From assembly GCF_024679095.1 (NCBI RefSeq), contig NC_066517.1:20584540-20648539 (forward strand): a stretch of DNA of 64,000 nucleotides, given 5' to 3'. Positions 56,110 to 64,000 of this stretch are shown here, in pieces. This DNA comes from Eriocheir sinensis. Lineage: Eukaryota > Arthropoda > Malacostraca > Decapoda > Varunidae. Within the stretch, counting starts at the first letter, position 1. Every line of letters starts with the position of its first letter. The notes under the pieces are model-generated. The model was not told the DNA's origin. It was given only the letters and a program-made list of their open reading frames with translations, and searched no databases. A program made the position numbers and the translations under genes.

Positions 56110-57300
56110 AGGCCCATCGCTCCCTTCCTCTCTCTTTCTTTCTTTCCTTCTATCCAACCCCCATCCTCCTCCTCATCCTCATCCTCCTCCCTCGTACCTT
56201 CTAACGTCATCCCCTCCTCCTCCGTCTGCTCCTCCTCCTCTTTTTCTGTTTTCCGTCTCCTCCTCCTCCTCCACCTTTTCTTCCGCCTCTTCCTCCTCCT
56301 TCCTCCCCCTCTTTTCTTCTCTCGTCTTCTTTCCTCTATTTTCCTGTTTTCACCATTTATTCTCCTGCACCTCCTTTTTATTCTCCTTATCCGCTCTCTC
56401 TCTCTTCTTTTACCTTCCTCCTCCTCCTCCTCCTCCTTCTTTTCCTCTCCATTCGCCTCATCTTCCTCCTTCTCCTTTTCCGTTTTTGTTTCCTTTCGCA
56501 CGATCTCCCCATTCACTCTTCCTTCCTTCTTTCTCTTCCTTCCTCCTCCTCCTCTACCTCCTCCTCCTCTTCTTCTACAGTCCTCCCATTTCCTCCTCTT
56601 CATTGCCTTCTTCCTTTGTTCCTCTTTCTGTGTGTCTCTCCTCTTAATCTTGGGCGTTTTTCGATTATTTTTGCTCCTCTTCGTGTGCTCTGTCTCCTCT
56701 TTGCCTCTTTATGCGTTTCCTTTCTTCTCTTTTTTTTCTCCCTTCTTCCTCCTCCCTCTCATCTTCCTCTTCTTCCTGTGTTCATTTATCTCACGTCGCT
56801 CGACACTTCGTCTTCGCCCTACCCCCCCCCCACCCCCCACCTATTGCCCCGCATCTTCCTCTTCCTCCTCCTCTTCTTCTCCTTCTTCTTCCCCCACCCC
56901 TTCGTCTTTCTCCTCCTTTTCTTGTCCCCTTCTTCTCCTCCTCCTCCTCCTATTCCTCCACTACCACTGCTATTGCCGAAGCTCTCATCTCCTCCTCCTC
57001 CTCCTCCTCCTCCTCCTCCTCCTCCTCCTCCTCCTCCTCCTCCTCCTGTCCTACCCTCACCCTCCATCTCCTCCCTCTCCTCCTCCTGTCATACCCTCAT
57101 CCCCCACCTCCTTCCCCTCCTCCTCCTCCTCATCTCTATCCCCTACTGTTTCTCCTCCTCCTCCTCCTCCTCCTATCGTTATTTTCCCTCCCTCTTTTAC
57201 AACAAGAGTCTTCCTCCCTTCTTTCCTCCATCAGCCTCCATTTCCCCTTAACTTTTTCCCTTCCTGGTCAGAATCACTTCTAGACTATATTTTTTTTCTG
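56110..57300. repeat. C/T-rich domain with (TCC)n runs
   Basis: (TCC)n at 56425-56445, 56935-56955, 56990-57048 and 57118-57175. CTCCTCCTGTC(A/C)TACCCTCA and flanks occur at about 57043 and 57083. Confidence 0.85.
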
Positions 57301-57431
57301 ATATAATTTTTTTTTCTCATCCTCATGTTCTTCAGTTCTATTCCAGGGTTATCTTTGTCTTTATCTCTATCTCTCTGGCTGTCATGTGTTGTGTGTCGTG
57401 TTTTATCTGTGTCTGTGTATCTTTGTATCTT

Positions 57432-57541
<110 letters not shown>

Positions 57542-57599
57542 CCCCCCCAGGGTGTGATGTCAGGGCTGAGATGTACAGTATCCTGCCGACTCTCCTTTA

Positions 57600-57785
57600 C
57601 TTCCTCTCTCCTTCCCTCCTGACCTTCCTTTCTCTCCTCCTCCTCCTTCTCCTCCTTTACCTACGGTGTGTTCCCTTCTTCCACCTCCTACTCTTTTCCC
57701 TCCTCCATCCCCTACTGTTTCTCCTCCTTCTGCTTCTTCTCCTCCTCCTCCTCCTCCTCCTCCTCCTCCTCCTCCTCCTCCTGCG
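57600..57785 (+). repeat. C/T-rich with (TCC)n
   Basis: (TCC)n at 57738-57783; it lies 65 bp before the acceptor of the 57849 exon. Confidence 0.9.
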
Positions 57786-57848
57786 CGGCCTCCCTGCTGA
57801 GCTTCTGACGGCTGCCTTCGCCTAACTAATGCCTGTCATAAATTTCAG

Positions 57849-57947
57849 GACTCGCCTCCCGTTCGTTTCTCGGAGCCGCTTTTAATTCCCGCCTTATCGA
57901 GGGTGACCTGCATCGGGAACACTCCGCCGGGACCCATCGAGGAGCCG
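57849..57947 (+). CDS. Internal exon of an unrecognised gene (exon c)
   Basis: 99 bp between a good acceptor (branch-like CCTAACTAATG 24 bp before ATAAATTTCAG) and a consensus donor GAGCCG|GTAAGT. It is phase 0 to 0 and open for 33 codons in balanced, non-repeat DNA: DSPPVRFSEPLLIPAL, then SRVTCIGNTPPGPIEEP. The Pro-rich ends around a short hydrophobic core suggest a flexible linker; no family is recognised. The phase fits the 15293-15316 exon, so both may belong to one gene with a very long intron, although missed exons may lie between. This is the best-supported internal exon in the window. Confidence 0.6.
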
Positions 57948-58390
57948 GTAAGTGCTGCTCAGGCTACTGTTGGCATGTTTTTGTTTTATTTCAATTCGCT
58001 CCTCGGTTTTTTTAAACAGCGGAAATAAGAAAACGCTAGTGAATATTTGTTGTGTTTTGATTTGTATCAGTAGACTTATGTAAACCCCCCCCCAAAAAAA
58101 AATATTGTTTTTCTTTTTTTGCGTTCGTTGTATCACCAGTCTTACAAAGCTGTGCCGAGAAGGTATCCTTCAAGAATATTCCCAGTCTTAGGAACAGAAA
58201 AGACACTGTTTGGTAGTACACTTTTTCTTAGCTCTACTAAATATCTAATCTATTTTAGCTTCTGAGTGTATCGCTTTAAGTTTACTCTCACCTTTAAGGA
58301 CATATAAATAGCTTTTTATCTGCTAAATGTTATTTAATTGCATCTCTTAAGATAAATAATCTCGAGGTATTTTAACCCCAGAACGCATTC
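57948..58390. other. Intron-like AT-rich DNA
   Basis: C-run and A-run at 58087-58101. No frame or repeat of note. Confidence 0.4.
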
Positions 58391-58475
58391 GAGAGCAACC
58401 GTTTGTGAGCCGCGTCTCCTTTGGCCGCGCGGCCCACGTGGGCGGCGTTCCCAACAGCTTCTGGAAAAATTGCGC
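58391..58475. promoter_or_regulatory. CpG-rich stretch with a 12-bp palindrome
   Basis: GCCCACGTGGGC (58433-58444) is a perfect palindrome around the E-box CACGTG. CpGs are dense from 58405 to 58450. It lies about 240 bp before the ATG at 58679 and may be the promoter of that ORF. Confidence 0.35.
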
Positions 58476-58538
58476 TGCGTTGGTGGAAGATTACTGGTTT
58501 ACGTTCCCTGGCTCGGTTTTGCACATAACAAAGGTGTG

Positions 58539-58632
58539 GGCTGTAATAGCGTCCACGAATGTCATATCAATAGACTGTCATCGACTCTTGGGTTGTAATA
58601 GTGTCCATGAACATATTACCGTCATCGAGTGT
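58539..58632 (+). repeat. Diverged tandem duplication of about 44-52 bp
   Basis: GGCTGTAATAGCGTCCACGAA at 58539 and GGTTGTAATAGTGTCCATGAA at 58591, with GTCATCGAC/GTCATCGAG at 58577 and 58621. Confidence 0.65.
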
Positions 58633-58678
58633 GACACGCAGGTATTATTTTCGGTATAACAACACCTTTTTGTGAACA

Positions 58679-58891
58679 ATGGCTGCCTCTAAGAGGCTAA
58701 ATGACGAAGAGTTGGAGATACTTATGAACTCCACAGGTGCTCTGCCTCTCGCAAGTGATGCCACTTGTACTGATAGTGTTGAGACCGAATCCAACTCTAC
58801 TAAACCTTCACTGCTTCATCTGCAAACAAGCACTTCGCGACGCCACTTCTCCCTCAGTGCGTCAGCTGCTGTAGTGCTGGCAAGTAAGTAA
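58679..58891 (+). CDS. Candidate small gene or first exon, unknown product
   Basis: ATG in strong context (GAACAATGG) opens 70 codons to TAA at 58889-58891: MAASKRLNDEELEILMNSTG, then an acidic Ser/Thr-rich stretch and HFSLSASAAVVLASK. DNA is balanced and non-repetitive. Two readings are possible. It may be a complete short ORF, with AATAAA at 58917-58922 serving as a polyadenylation signal. Or it may be a first exon ending before GTAAGT (CTGGCAA|GTAAGT, about 58883), one codon before the stop. The acidic short N-terminus resembles N-termini of transposase-derived proteins in style only; no domain is recognised. A CpG-rich palindrome lies upstream. Confidence 0.35.
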   Translation: MAASKRLNDEELEILMNSTGALPLASDATCTDSVETESNSTKPSLLHLQTSTSRRHFSLSASAAVVLASK

Positions 58892-59060
58892 TGACCTCCT
58901 GTTCTTTGCTGAATGAAATAAATCCTACAAGTAATATTTATAGATAATATTAATATTCTTATATTTATATTTAATCTTTTCCCGATTCCTACACCACTAC
59001 AGCAACTACATCTACTACAACTGCAAAAGCAGCAGCAACAAAAACAACAACGACAACGAT

Positions 59061-59092
<32 letters not shown>

Positions 59093-59100
59093 GCCAGTAG
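58892..59100. repeat. AT-rich DNA ending in (TAC)n
   Basis: ACAACAACG-type triplets from 59035 and a pure (TAC)n at 59061-59092. Confidence 0.85.
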
Positions 59101-59175
59101 TGGCACACGGTGCCTGGCTGTAGCTGACTGGAGGCTGGAGGGTTAGTGCTTGGGCTACACAGCTCCCCTGTAAAT

Positions 59176-59193
59176 CCTAACCTAACCTAACCC
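59176..59193 (-). repeat. Interstitial TTAGG motif, three units
   Basis: CCTAACCTAACCTAACCC on the + strand, which is three units of the arthropod telomere repeat TTAGG on the minus strand. Too short to indicate a telomere. Confidence 0.6.
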
Positions 59194-59380
59194 AGGGTCA
59201 CAACCGTAACTATATATTATTGCCGGTAACAGACAAATACATATATAATACATACATATAATTCAATCATTTAAGAGGATTAATAAAGAAAAGAAAATAT
59301 AATATTTATTTCACAGAATTCGTTATTGTGAAAACATTACCTTTCCTTGAAAGTTCCGCCATCAAGATGTGCTGCCAGGA

Positions 59381-59411
59381 GGCTGCGGGTCAGCCCCCTT
59401 CCCCCGCAGCC
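59381..59411. other. GC-rich hairpin with a 9-bp perfect stem
   Basis: GGCTGCGGG (59381-59389) pairs with CCCGCAGCC (59403-59411) over a 13-nt loop. A short frame from the ATG at about 59368 (28 codons) crosses it. In AT-rich surroundings this block (59360-59440) is unusual. Confidence 0.4.
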
Positions 59412-60420
59412 CACTGGGCCACGGACTCAGGAATCCACGTATCCTATTCTTAACTATGGTCTTATTTGTTAAACTTTCTCAGAAATTACCCTCTTAACTA
59501 GTTTTCTTTACTTACCGATGCGTACAGCATAATTTTTTAATTCTTTCTTTCAGACTGTGCTATTTAGATCAGATTTAAAGTCAAAAGCTTGAAAATTAAA
59601 TATAAAAGCAAGTGTAGGTTTATTTTTATTTTCTAAAAAAAAACGGTACTCAATCGTGACCACGAATGTGGTAATAATGAATGCGTTCTAGGTTTAATGA
59701 ACTTACATTTCAAGCTTATTTTCGTGCATAGAGGCAGTAAGTGAGTGTCTTAAATCCAGTCTGAATCTTATGGAATTGGTGAGGATTTCAAAGCTACTGA
59801 GAGTTTCTATTTTATGCTTATTATCCTGTACAAGGACTGAAAATGGAGTGGAAGGTGTCTGCTGTCTTTTCTTTGCGTTAGTAACTTACTGAAGGCAATT
59901 GAAACTATTGGCAGTAAAAAATGTACGCCCATTCTTAAGTTTATATATATCATTGAAGGTTTGTTTTCTTGCAATTTTACATTTACAAATATATTGTTTG
60001 ATGTTTAAACAACAAGGGCCTTATTTCAACGTTATCGTGTTTAGAGGTCAAAGTGAGTGTCTGCTTGTTGCTCTTTGTAACGTTGTAGCATTTTTGTGGA
60101 GCTACTAAGCATTATAACGTTATTGAGAGCTCCTGTTGTAAGCTCATTCAGGTGCTGGAGTCAAAGTTGAAAGTATAATTATAGATGTATGTCTTTCGTG
60201 CATTTTGAAGTACTTTTTGGGTATGAAGGTCTGATAAAGCTAGTGGAAAAATTATTTAAGCCTTATTTTCGTGTTTGACAGGACAAAACGTAAGTAATTT
60301 CGTAGTTAAAATCCCCGAGAAGACCACTTTTTAGCCTGACAGTTTTCAGTGGCTATTAAAACTACCTAGAGTATCATTATTCTCTTGAAGCTAATTCTCT
60401 TGTTAAACGTGGGAAAATAA
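59412..60420. other. AT-rich DNA, possibly very old tandem copies
   Basis: TTATTTTCGTG(C/T) followed by AGAGG or ACAGG and then AGTGAGTGTCT-like sequence occurs near 59718, 60020 and 60262, suggesting a highly diverged repeat of 245-300 bp. No gene. Confidence 0.35.
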
Positions 60421-60700
60421 AATATATGTATCTGTTTGCGTCCCAGAGAAGACCATTGTCTCAGTGTTTCAAAGCAGAGGCGAGGGATTTTCTGTGCTTC
60501 CTCGAGCCCCGTTGTGTTTCCCCGCGTCACCCCCTCAAGGTCTTAAGTGCTCGGGAATACTGCTCGTGCCGGGGAGAGGCTTGACAACCGGAAACTGCCA
60601 CGTGAAGATTCTGTGCTGAGAGAGAAGAGCTTAAGGCTTGGCAGGACGAGTTGGGGACTTACGAGGAGGACAGGAAGCTTGCGTTGGGACTGAATGTGCG
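60421..60700. other. GC-balanced unique block
   Basis: CAGAGAAGACCA(C/T) is shared with about 60317. Contains CACGTG (about 60599). A minus-strand 27-bp stretch (60655-60681) lies between AG and GTAAGT but is too short to trust. No function assigned. Confidence 0.25.
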
Positions 60701-60719
60701 TGTTTGTGTGTGGGTGTGG

Positions 60720-60824
60720 GTTGGTTAGGGGGGGGGTCGAGGAGAGGGAAAGGGGGAGGGCTAAATGTCTGCGTTGGGCGAGGTTGGGTTGGATCGGGAT
60801 AGGAGGAAGGAAGGGGAGGGAGGA

Positions 60825-60902
<78 letters not shown>

Positions 60903-61037
60903 CGGGAGCTGTTTCTTTGTACTTTTAATGAGAGGTGCAGAGAGAGAGAGAGAGAGAGAGAGAGAACAAATGGGGAGGCTGTGGTCTTGGCTAATGGAAT
61001 GAAATAGATGGCTGTCGAGAGAGAGAGAGAGAGAGAA
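60720..61037 (+). repeat. G-rich DNA, (TG)n and (GA)n
   Basis: GGGAGGG-type DNA, (TG)n at 60826-60901, (GA)n at 60939-60964 and 61017-61036. Confidence 0.9.
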
Positions 61038-61107
61038 TTAGTTGGAGAGGTGGAGAGCTCTATTATGAGAAATGAGGTATTGCGTCTAAGTCTTTCTCAT
61101 TTTCAAA

Positions 61108-61124
61108 AGTTTAGTGTGTGTGTG

Positions 61125-61202
<78 letters not shown>

Positions 61203-61312
61203 GTATTTTATGGAGGTTATATTGAAGAAAAGAATAAAATGAGCCATGTACATCACTACTACTACTACTACTACGACTACTGCTATTTTACTATATCTGT
61301 TACTTCTACCAC

Positions 61313-61352
<40 letters not shown>
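61108..61352 (+). repeat. (TG)n, (ACT)n and (AAT)n
   Basis: (TG)n with two CG interruptions at 61112-61199, (ACT)n at 61254-61280 and (AAT)n at 61313-61352. Confidence 0.95.
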
Positions 61353-61353
<1 letters not shown>

Positions 61354-61394
61354 GCGACAGTTAAAATATTCCCTGCACAGGTATGCCTCAAGGT

Positions 61395-61545
61395 GAATGG
61401 ATGGCCGCTAATTATAACGTCACGTACGGCAATGTCGGCGGCGGTATTTATGGTGATGAGCGAAGTTACGCGCACTGCCGCCTCCTCGTCGCCGTGATTT
61501 ACCTGCACTGCGCCTCTTTGTCTCCTCCCGCACACGTTCGCGTCC
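61395..61545. promoter_or_regulatory. CpG-rich unique block
   Basis: CpGs at high density (GTCACGTACGG, GTCGGCGGCGG, TACGCGC, CGTCGCCG, GTTCGCG) between microsatellites and AT-rich DNA. The + strand frame MAANYNVTYGNVGGGIYGDE is open through it, as is one on the minus strand, with no clear donor. It could be a regulatory island or an exon. Confidence 0.25.
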
Positions 61546-61574
61546 TGTGGCAGATTTTCATGTTTGCCAATATT

Positions 61575-61645
61575 ATTTTTTGTCTGCAGCAAGGAAGCAC
61601 CTCAAGGGAAAACAATAACATAAAAAAGCCTGTTAGATTCTGCTT
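61575..61645 (-). mobile_element. Dispersed short repeat R, copy 9 (inverted)
   Basis: On the + strand: TGTCTGCAGCAAGGAAGCAC, CTCAAGGGAA, an A-rich spacer, AAAAAAGCCTGTTAGATTCTGC. Diverged. Confidence 0.65.
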
Positions 61646-62164
61646 CAAACAATAGAGAAAAAGAACGAGAAGTCGAGATTATTCGGTATATTCTGTTTGC
61701 TTTTGTAATATCAATATTTTATAATCATTTTGTCTAGCTCTATTTTATGTTTTTCCATTTGCCATTTTTTTTTACTTTAATTTTAATTTTAATTTTTAGT
61801 TTTTACATTATATTTGTTTGTGTTTTATGGTTTATTGTATCGATTGTAAGACGTTATTCCTTATAAGTCTATTTTTGCTCTGTTTTTGCGTGTTATAATT
61901 TCCTGTCTTCAAGAAAACTCAGAGGAATGCTTTCGGAAATATTAAAATTCCTCATCTGCTCAATTTCAGATTATATTTTGGATTTTCGTGAGGAATGCAA
62001 ATGAATGTAGTACTGTGTTTCTAATGAAGGTATAATATTAATTTTTCTTAACGATATGATTGCTCTCCTTGCATAACACGTAAGGCGGTCGATTAAGGGA
62101 TAAATTGATGAAAGGATAATGTATGGATATAAATATAAGTTAATAGATCAGAATTAACGTGGAG
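61646..62164. other. AT-rich DNA; no gene
   Basis: T-rich with (TTTTAA)n-like stretch near 61775-61800. No frame. Confidence 0.5.
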
Positions 62165-62545
62165 GATTAAATGATACGGTGCTTTAAAGGATAAGGTGGA
62201 TTAAAATGTGAGGCAGTTGATTATAGATAAGGAAGTGGATTGAAAGACAAGGGAATGGAATAGATGAAGTGGATTGAAATGTAAGGTAGTTAGTTATAGA
62301 TTAGGAAGTGGATTGAAAGACAAGGGAATGGAATAGATTAGGTGGAATAAAATGTAAGGTAGATATTTATAGATAAGGAAGTGGATTGAAAGACAAGGGA
62401 ATGGAATAGATTAGGTGGAATAAAATGTAAGGTAGATAGTTATAGATAAGGAAGTGGATGGAAAGATAAGGTGGATTAAAATGTGAGGCAGTTGATTATA
62501 GATAAGGAAGTGGATTGAAAGACAAGGGAATGGAATAAAAGATAA
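62165..62545 (+). repeat. 73-bp minisatellite, about 5.5 copies
   Basis: GGAAGTGGATTGAAAGACAA starts at 62231, 62304 and 62377 and, with changes, at 62450 and 62506 (last spacing 56 by deletion). Units share GGGAATGGAATAGAT and AATGTAAGGTAG. Confidence 0.92.
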
Positions 62546-62846
62546 AGCGTTGGATTGAGAATATATGTGGACGAGCCGAAAGACTTGACATAGAGGCCCA
62601 TGAAGTAAGATAAATAAACACAGACTTAAAACAAACGAGCGAACATGAAACGAAGCAGAGACAGATAGAAACACATGCAAACGAATCCTTCCACCAGCAC
62701 ACACACACACATGCATACATACATATACATACATACATACATACATACATACATACATACATCTTCATGAATAAAGGAAAATAGAAGGGATGTGTACGTG
62801 TGTGTTTCTGCATTTGTTGTGGTGTCGAGAGGTTGACCGGACACAG

Positions 62847-62933
<87 letters not shown>

Positions 62934-62985
62934 ACTGACCCTTTCTGCCCTCTGTGTGACCTGAGGAAGCGATGTCAATAATACT
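62546..62985 (+). repeat. (CATA)n and (CA)n region
   Basis: Balanced DNA to 62690, (CA)n at 62698-62710, (CATA)n at 62713-62762 and a pure (CA)n at 62849-62933. Confidence 0.9.
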
Positions 62986-63174
62986 TTACTCCTCCTCCTC
63001 CTCCTCCTCCTCCTTGTCCTCCTCCTTCTGTTCCTCGTCTTCCTCGTCGTCGTCTTCCTCCTCCCTCGGTTCTTCCTTCACAATGGTTGGGTCGTTGGAG
63101 GCTCCGTAACACAACCTGGAGATAAAACCTTCCTTATCAGTGGTCAGCGGGAGACAATGGGGCGCTTGATTCAT
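62986..63174 (-). CDS. Candidate last exon or small ORF with acidic C-terminal tail
   Basis: The minus strand is open for 62 codons from ATG at 63174 to a stop at 62986. About 35 residues of mixed composition (MNQAPHCLPLTTDKEGFISR, then LCYGASNDPTIVKEEPREEE) come before an Asp/Glu tail that ends in the (TCC)n run, with the stop just past it. An acceptor-like TTTTATCTCCAG lies at about 63117, so the exon could start with GTTGTGTTACGG. Acidic C-terminal tails are common in chaperones and chromatin proteins; no family is recognised. No AATAAA was found just downstream. Confidence 0.25.
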   Translation of the reverse strand: MNQAPHCLPLTTDKEGFISRLCYGASNDPTIVKEEPREEEDDDEEDEEQKEEDKEEEEEEEE

Positions 63175-63282
63175 TGAGGCCCGGCGGAGGTCAGGTCATA
63201 TTTCCGGCGGCACAGTGGTGGGTCAAAGAGAATGGGTCGTGGGCAGGAAAACGGTGGAAGACGGTCAGCTGATAAGACGGTG
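63175..63282. other. Balanced DNA upstream of the acidic ORF
   Basis: G-rich CpG-containing sequence. No feature decided. Confidence 0.3.
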
Positions 63283-63297
63283 ACACACACACACACA

Positions 63298-63374
<77 letters not shown>
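63283..63374 (+). repeat. (CA)n, two interruptions
   Basis: About 45 units. Confidence 0.96.
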
Positions 63375-63375
<1 letters not shown>

Positions 63376-63625
63376 TTGGCAGTATGGTTTTCGTTTTCGT
63401 TTTCGTGTTAGAGACTCAATGAGGGATAAACAGCAGAAAAATAACGCTTTCTATTTTCGTTTTGAGTTTTGTGAATATAGAAGAAAAAATATTGGTTGGA
63501 AAAATGTACGTAAGGAAGAGGGAAATGGAGAAATAACGATGAAATGAATAAAGATTGAGGTGGAAAAGAATGGAAGTGTGTTGAAATATAAGGAATATCG
63601 ATGCCACTCCTCTCCAATCTTTTTA

Positions 63626-63706
63626 GGGGCAGTAAGTAGCGGGGTTTTTTCATTATTGTTTTTTTTTTAAGCCCTTGATCTGTCTCCTTTGCTGTAAAAA
63701 AAAAAG
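63626..63706 (+). mobile_element. Dispersed short repeat R, copy 10
   Basis: GGGGCAGTAAGTAGCGGGGT, T-rich spacer, AAGCCCTTGATCTGTCTCCT, TTGCTGTAAAAAAAAAA. A well-preserved copy. Confidence 0.8.
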
Positions 63707-64000
63707 GTGTTGGGTGGTAAACAAAACGATACACGTGTGAAATAGGGAAGATAGTTGTAGGAAAAGAAGAAATAATGAAAACGATGGGAGGAAAAGAGGA
63801 AGGATCAGGAAGAGTTTCTGTTATAGTTTGAAGTATAAAGAAATAAACGATGAAGATAAAGGTGCTGGGGGATAAAATAAAAGCGATAAAGCCAGCAGAA
63901 AAGAGGAAAAAATAAGAAAAGTAGAAAAATATCGAGGAAAAGAGAGAGGAGAGACGGTTTATTGGGTGACTAATATTTTTGAAGGAAGAAAATGGCTAAA
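63707..64000. other. Purine-rich DNA to the window end; no gene
   Basis: A/G-rich sequence with GAAAAGA and GATAAA motifs. Confidence 0.5.

Noticed and set aside
59176..59193. Telomere or chromosome end
   Set aside because: Only three TTAGG units, with ordinary sequence on both sides.
60655..60681. Minus-strand 27-bp exon with GTAAGT donor
   Set aside because: Very short, purine-containing acceptor region and no neighbouring exon in phase.

Overview
The window looks like nuclear DNA of an animal, most probably a decapod crustacean such as a crab. The evidence is indirect: very dense (GA)n, (CA)n and (TCC)n microsatellites, a tRNA-derived SINE with pol III A and B boxes, 3' tails of CR1/jockey-like LINEs, GT-AG exon candidates, a short interstitial run of the arthropod telomere motif TTAGG, and no bacterial-style operons or ribosome binding sites. 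The species assignment is inference from general knowledge of such genomes.

Only a small part of the window can be supported as coding. At the left edge (1-588, +) is the 3' end of a gene whose protein has a 20-residue acidic tandem repeat followed by a C-terminal KH-type RNA-binding fold with a GPSD loop in place of GxxG. A second, unrecognised + strand gene is suggested by three exons with good splice sites and compatible phases: 14615-14670, 15293-15316 (a 24-bp microexon) and 57849-57947. If they belong together, most of the window (about 42.5 kb) is one intron or holds exons that were missed. A compact ORF with a good start context at 58679-58891 follows a CpG-rich stretch, and a possible acidic C-terminal exon lies on the minus strand at 62986-63174. 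Several weaker exon-like pieces are listed with low confidence.

Layout. 1-1.3 kb: KH gene end and flank. 1.3-1.9 kb: LINE tail. 2-9.4 kb: microsatellites, old satellite-like arrays and the first copies of a short dispersed repeat, called R here. 9.5-13.4 kb: more R copies, a GC-rich exon- or promoter-like stretch, a nested insertion and the SINE. 13.8-15.3 kb: a 119-140 bp array and the first two exons of the unknown gene. 16-37.5 kb: long strand-asymmetric pyrimidine or purine domains with minisatellites, two more LINE tails and a CpG-rich CCAAT/CRE cluster at 19.3 kb. 38-39.7 kb: nested tandem duplications ending in a 21-bp minisatellite of about 32 copies. 40-57.8 kb: more purine/pyrimidine domains, (CT)n tracts up to 243 bp and fossil satellites. 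57.8-64 kb: the third exon, the 58.7 kb ORF, AT-rich single-copy-looking DNA, a 73-bp minisatellite and two more R copies.

No CRISPR, phage, toxin system or gene cluster was seen. The most notable property is the number of separate low-copy tandem duplications with units of about 70-165 bp, together with possible seeding of microsatellites at the 3' ends of retroelements.
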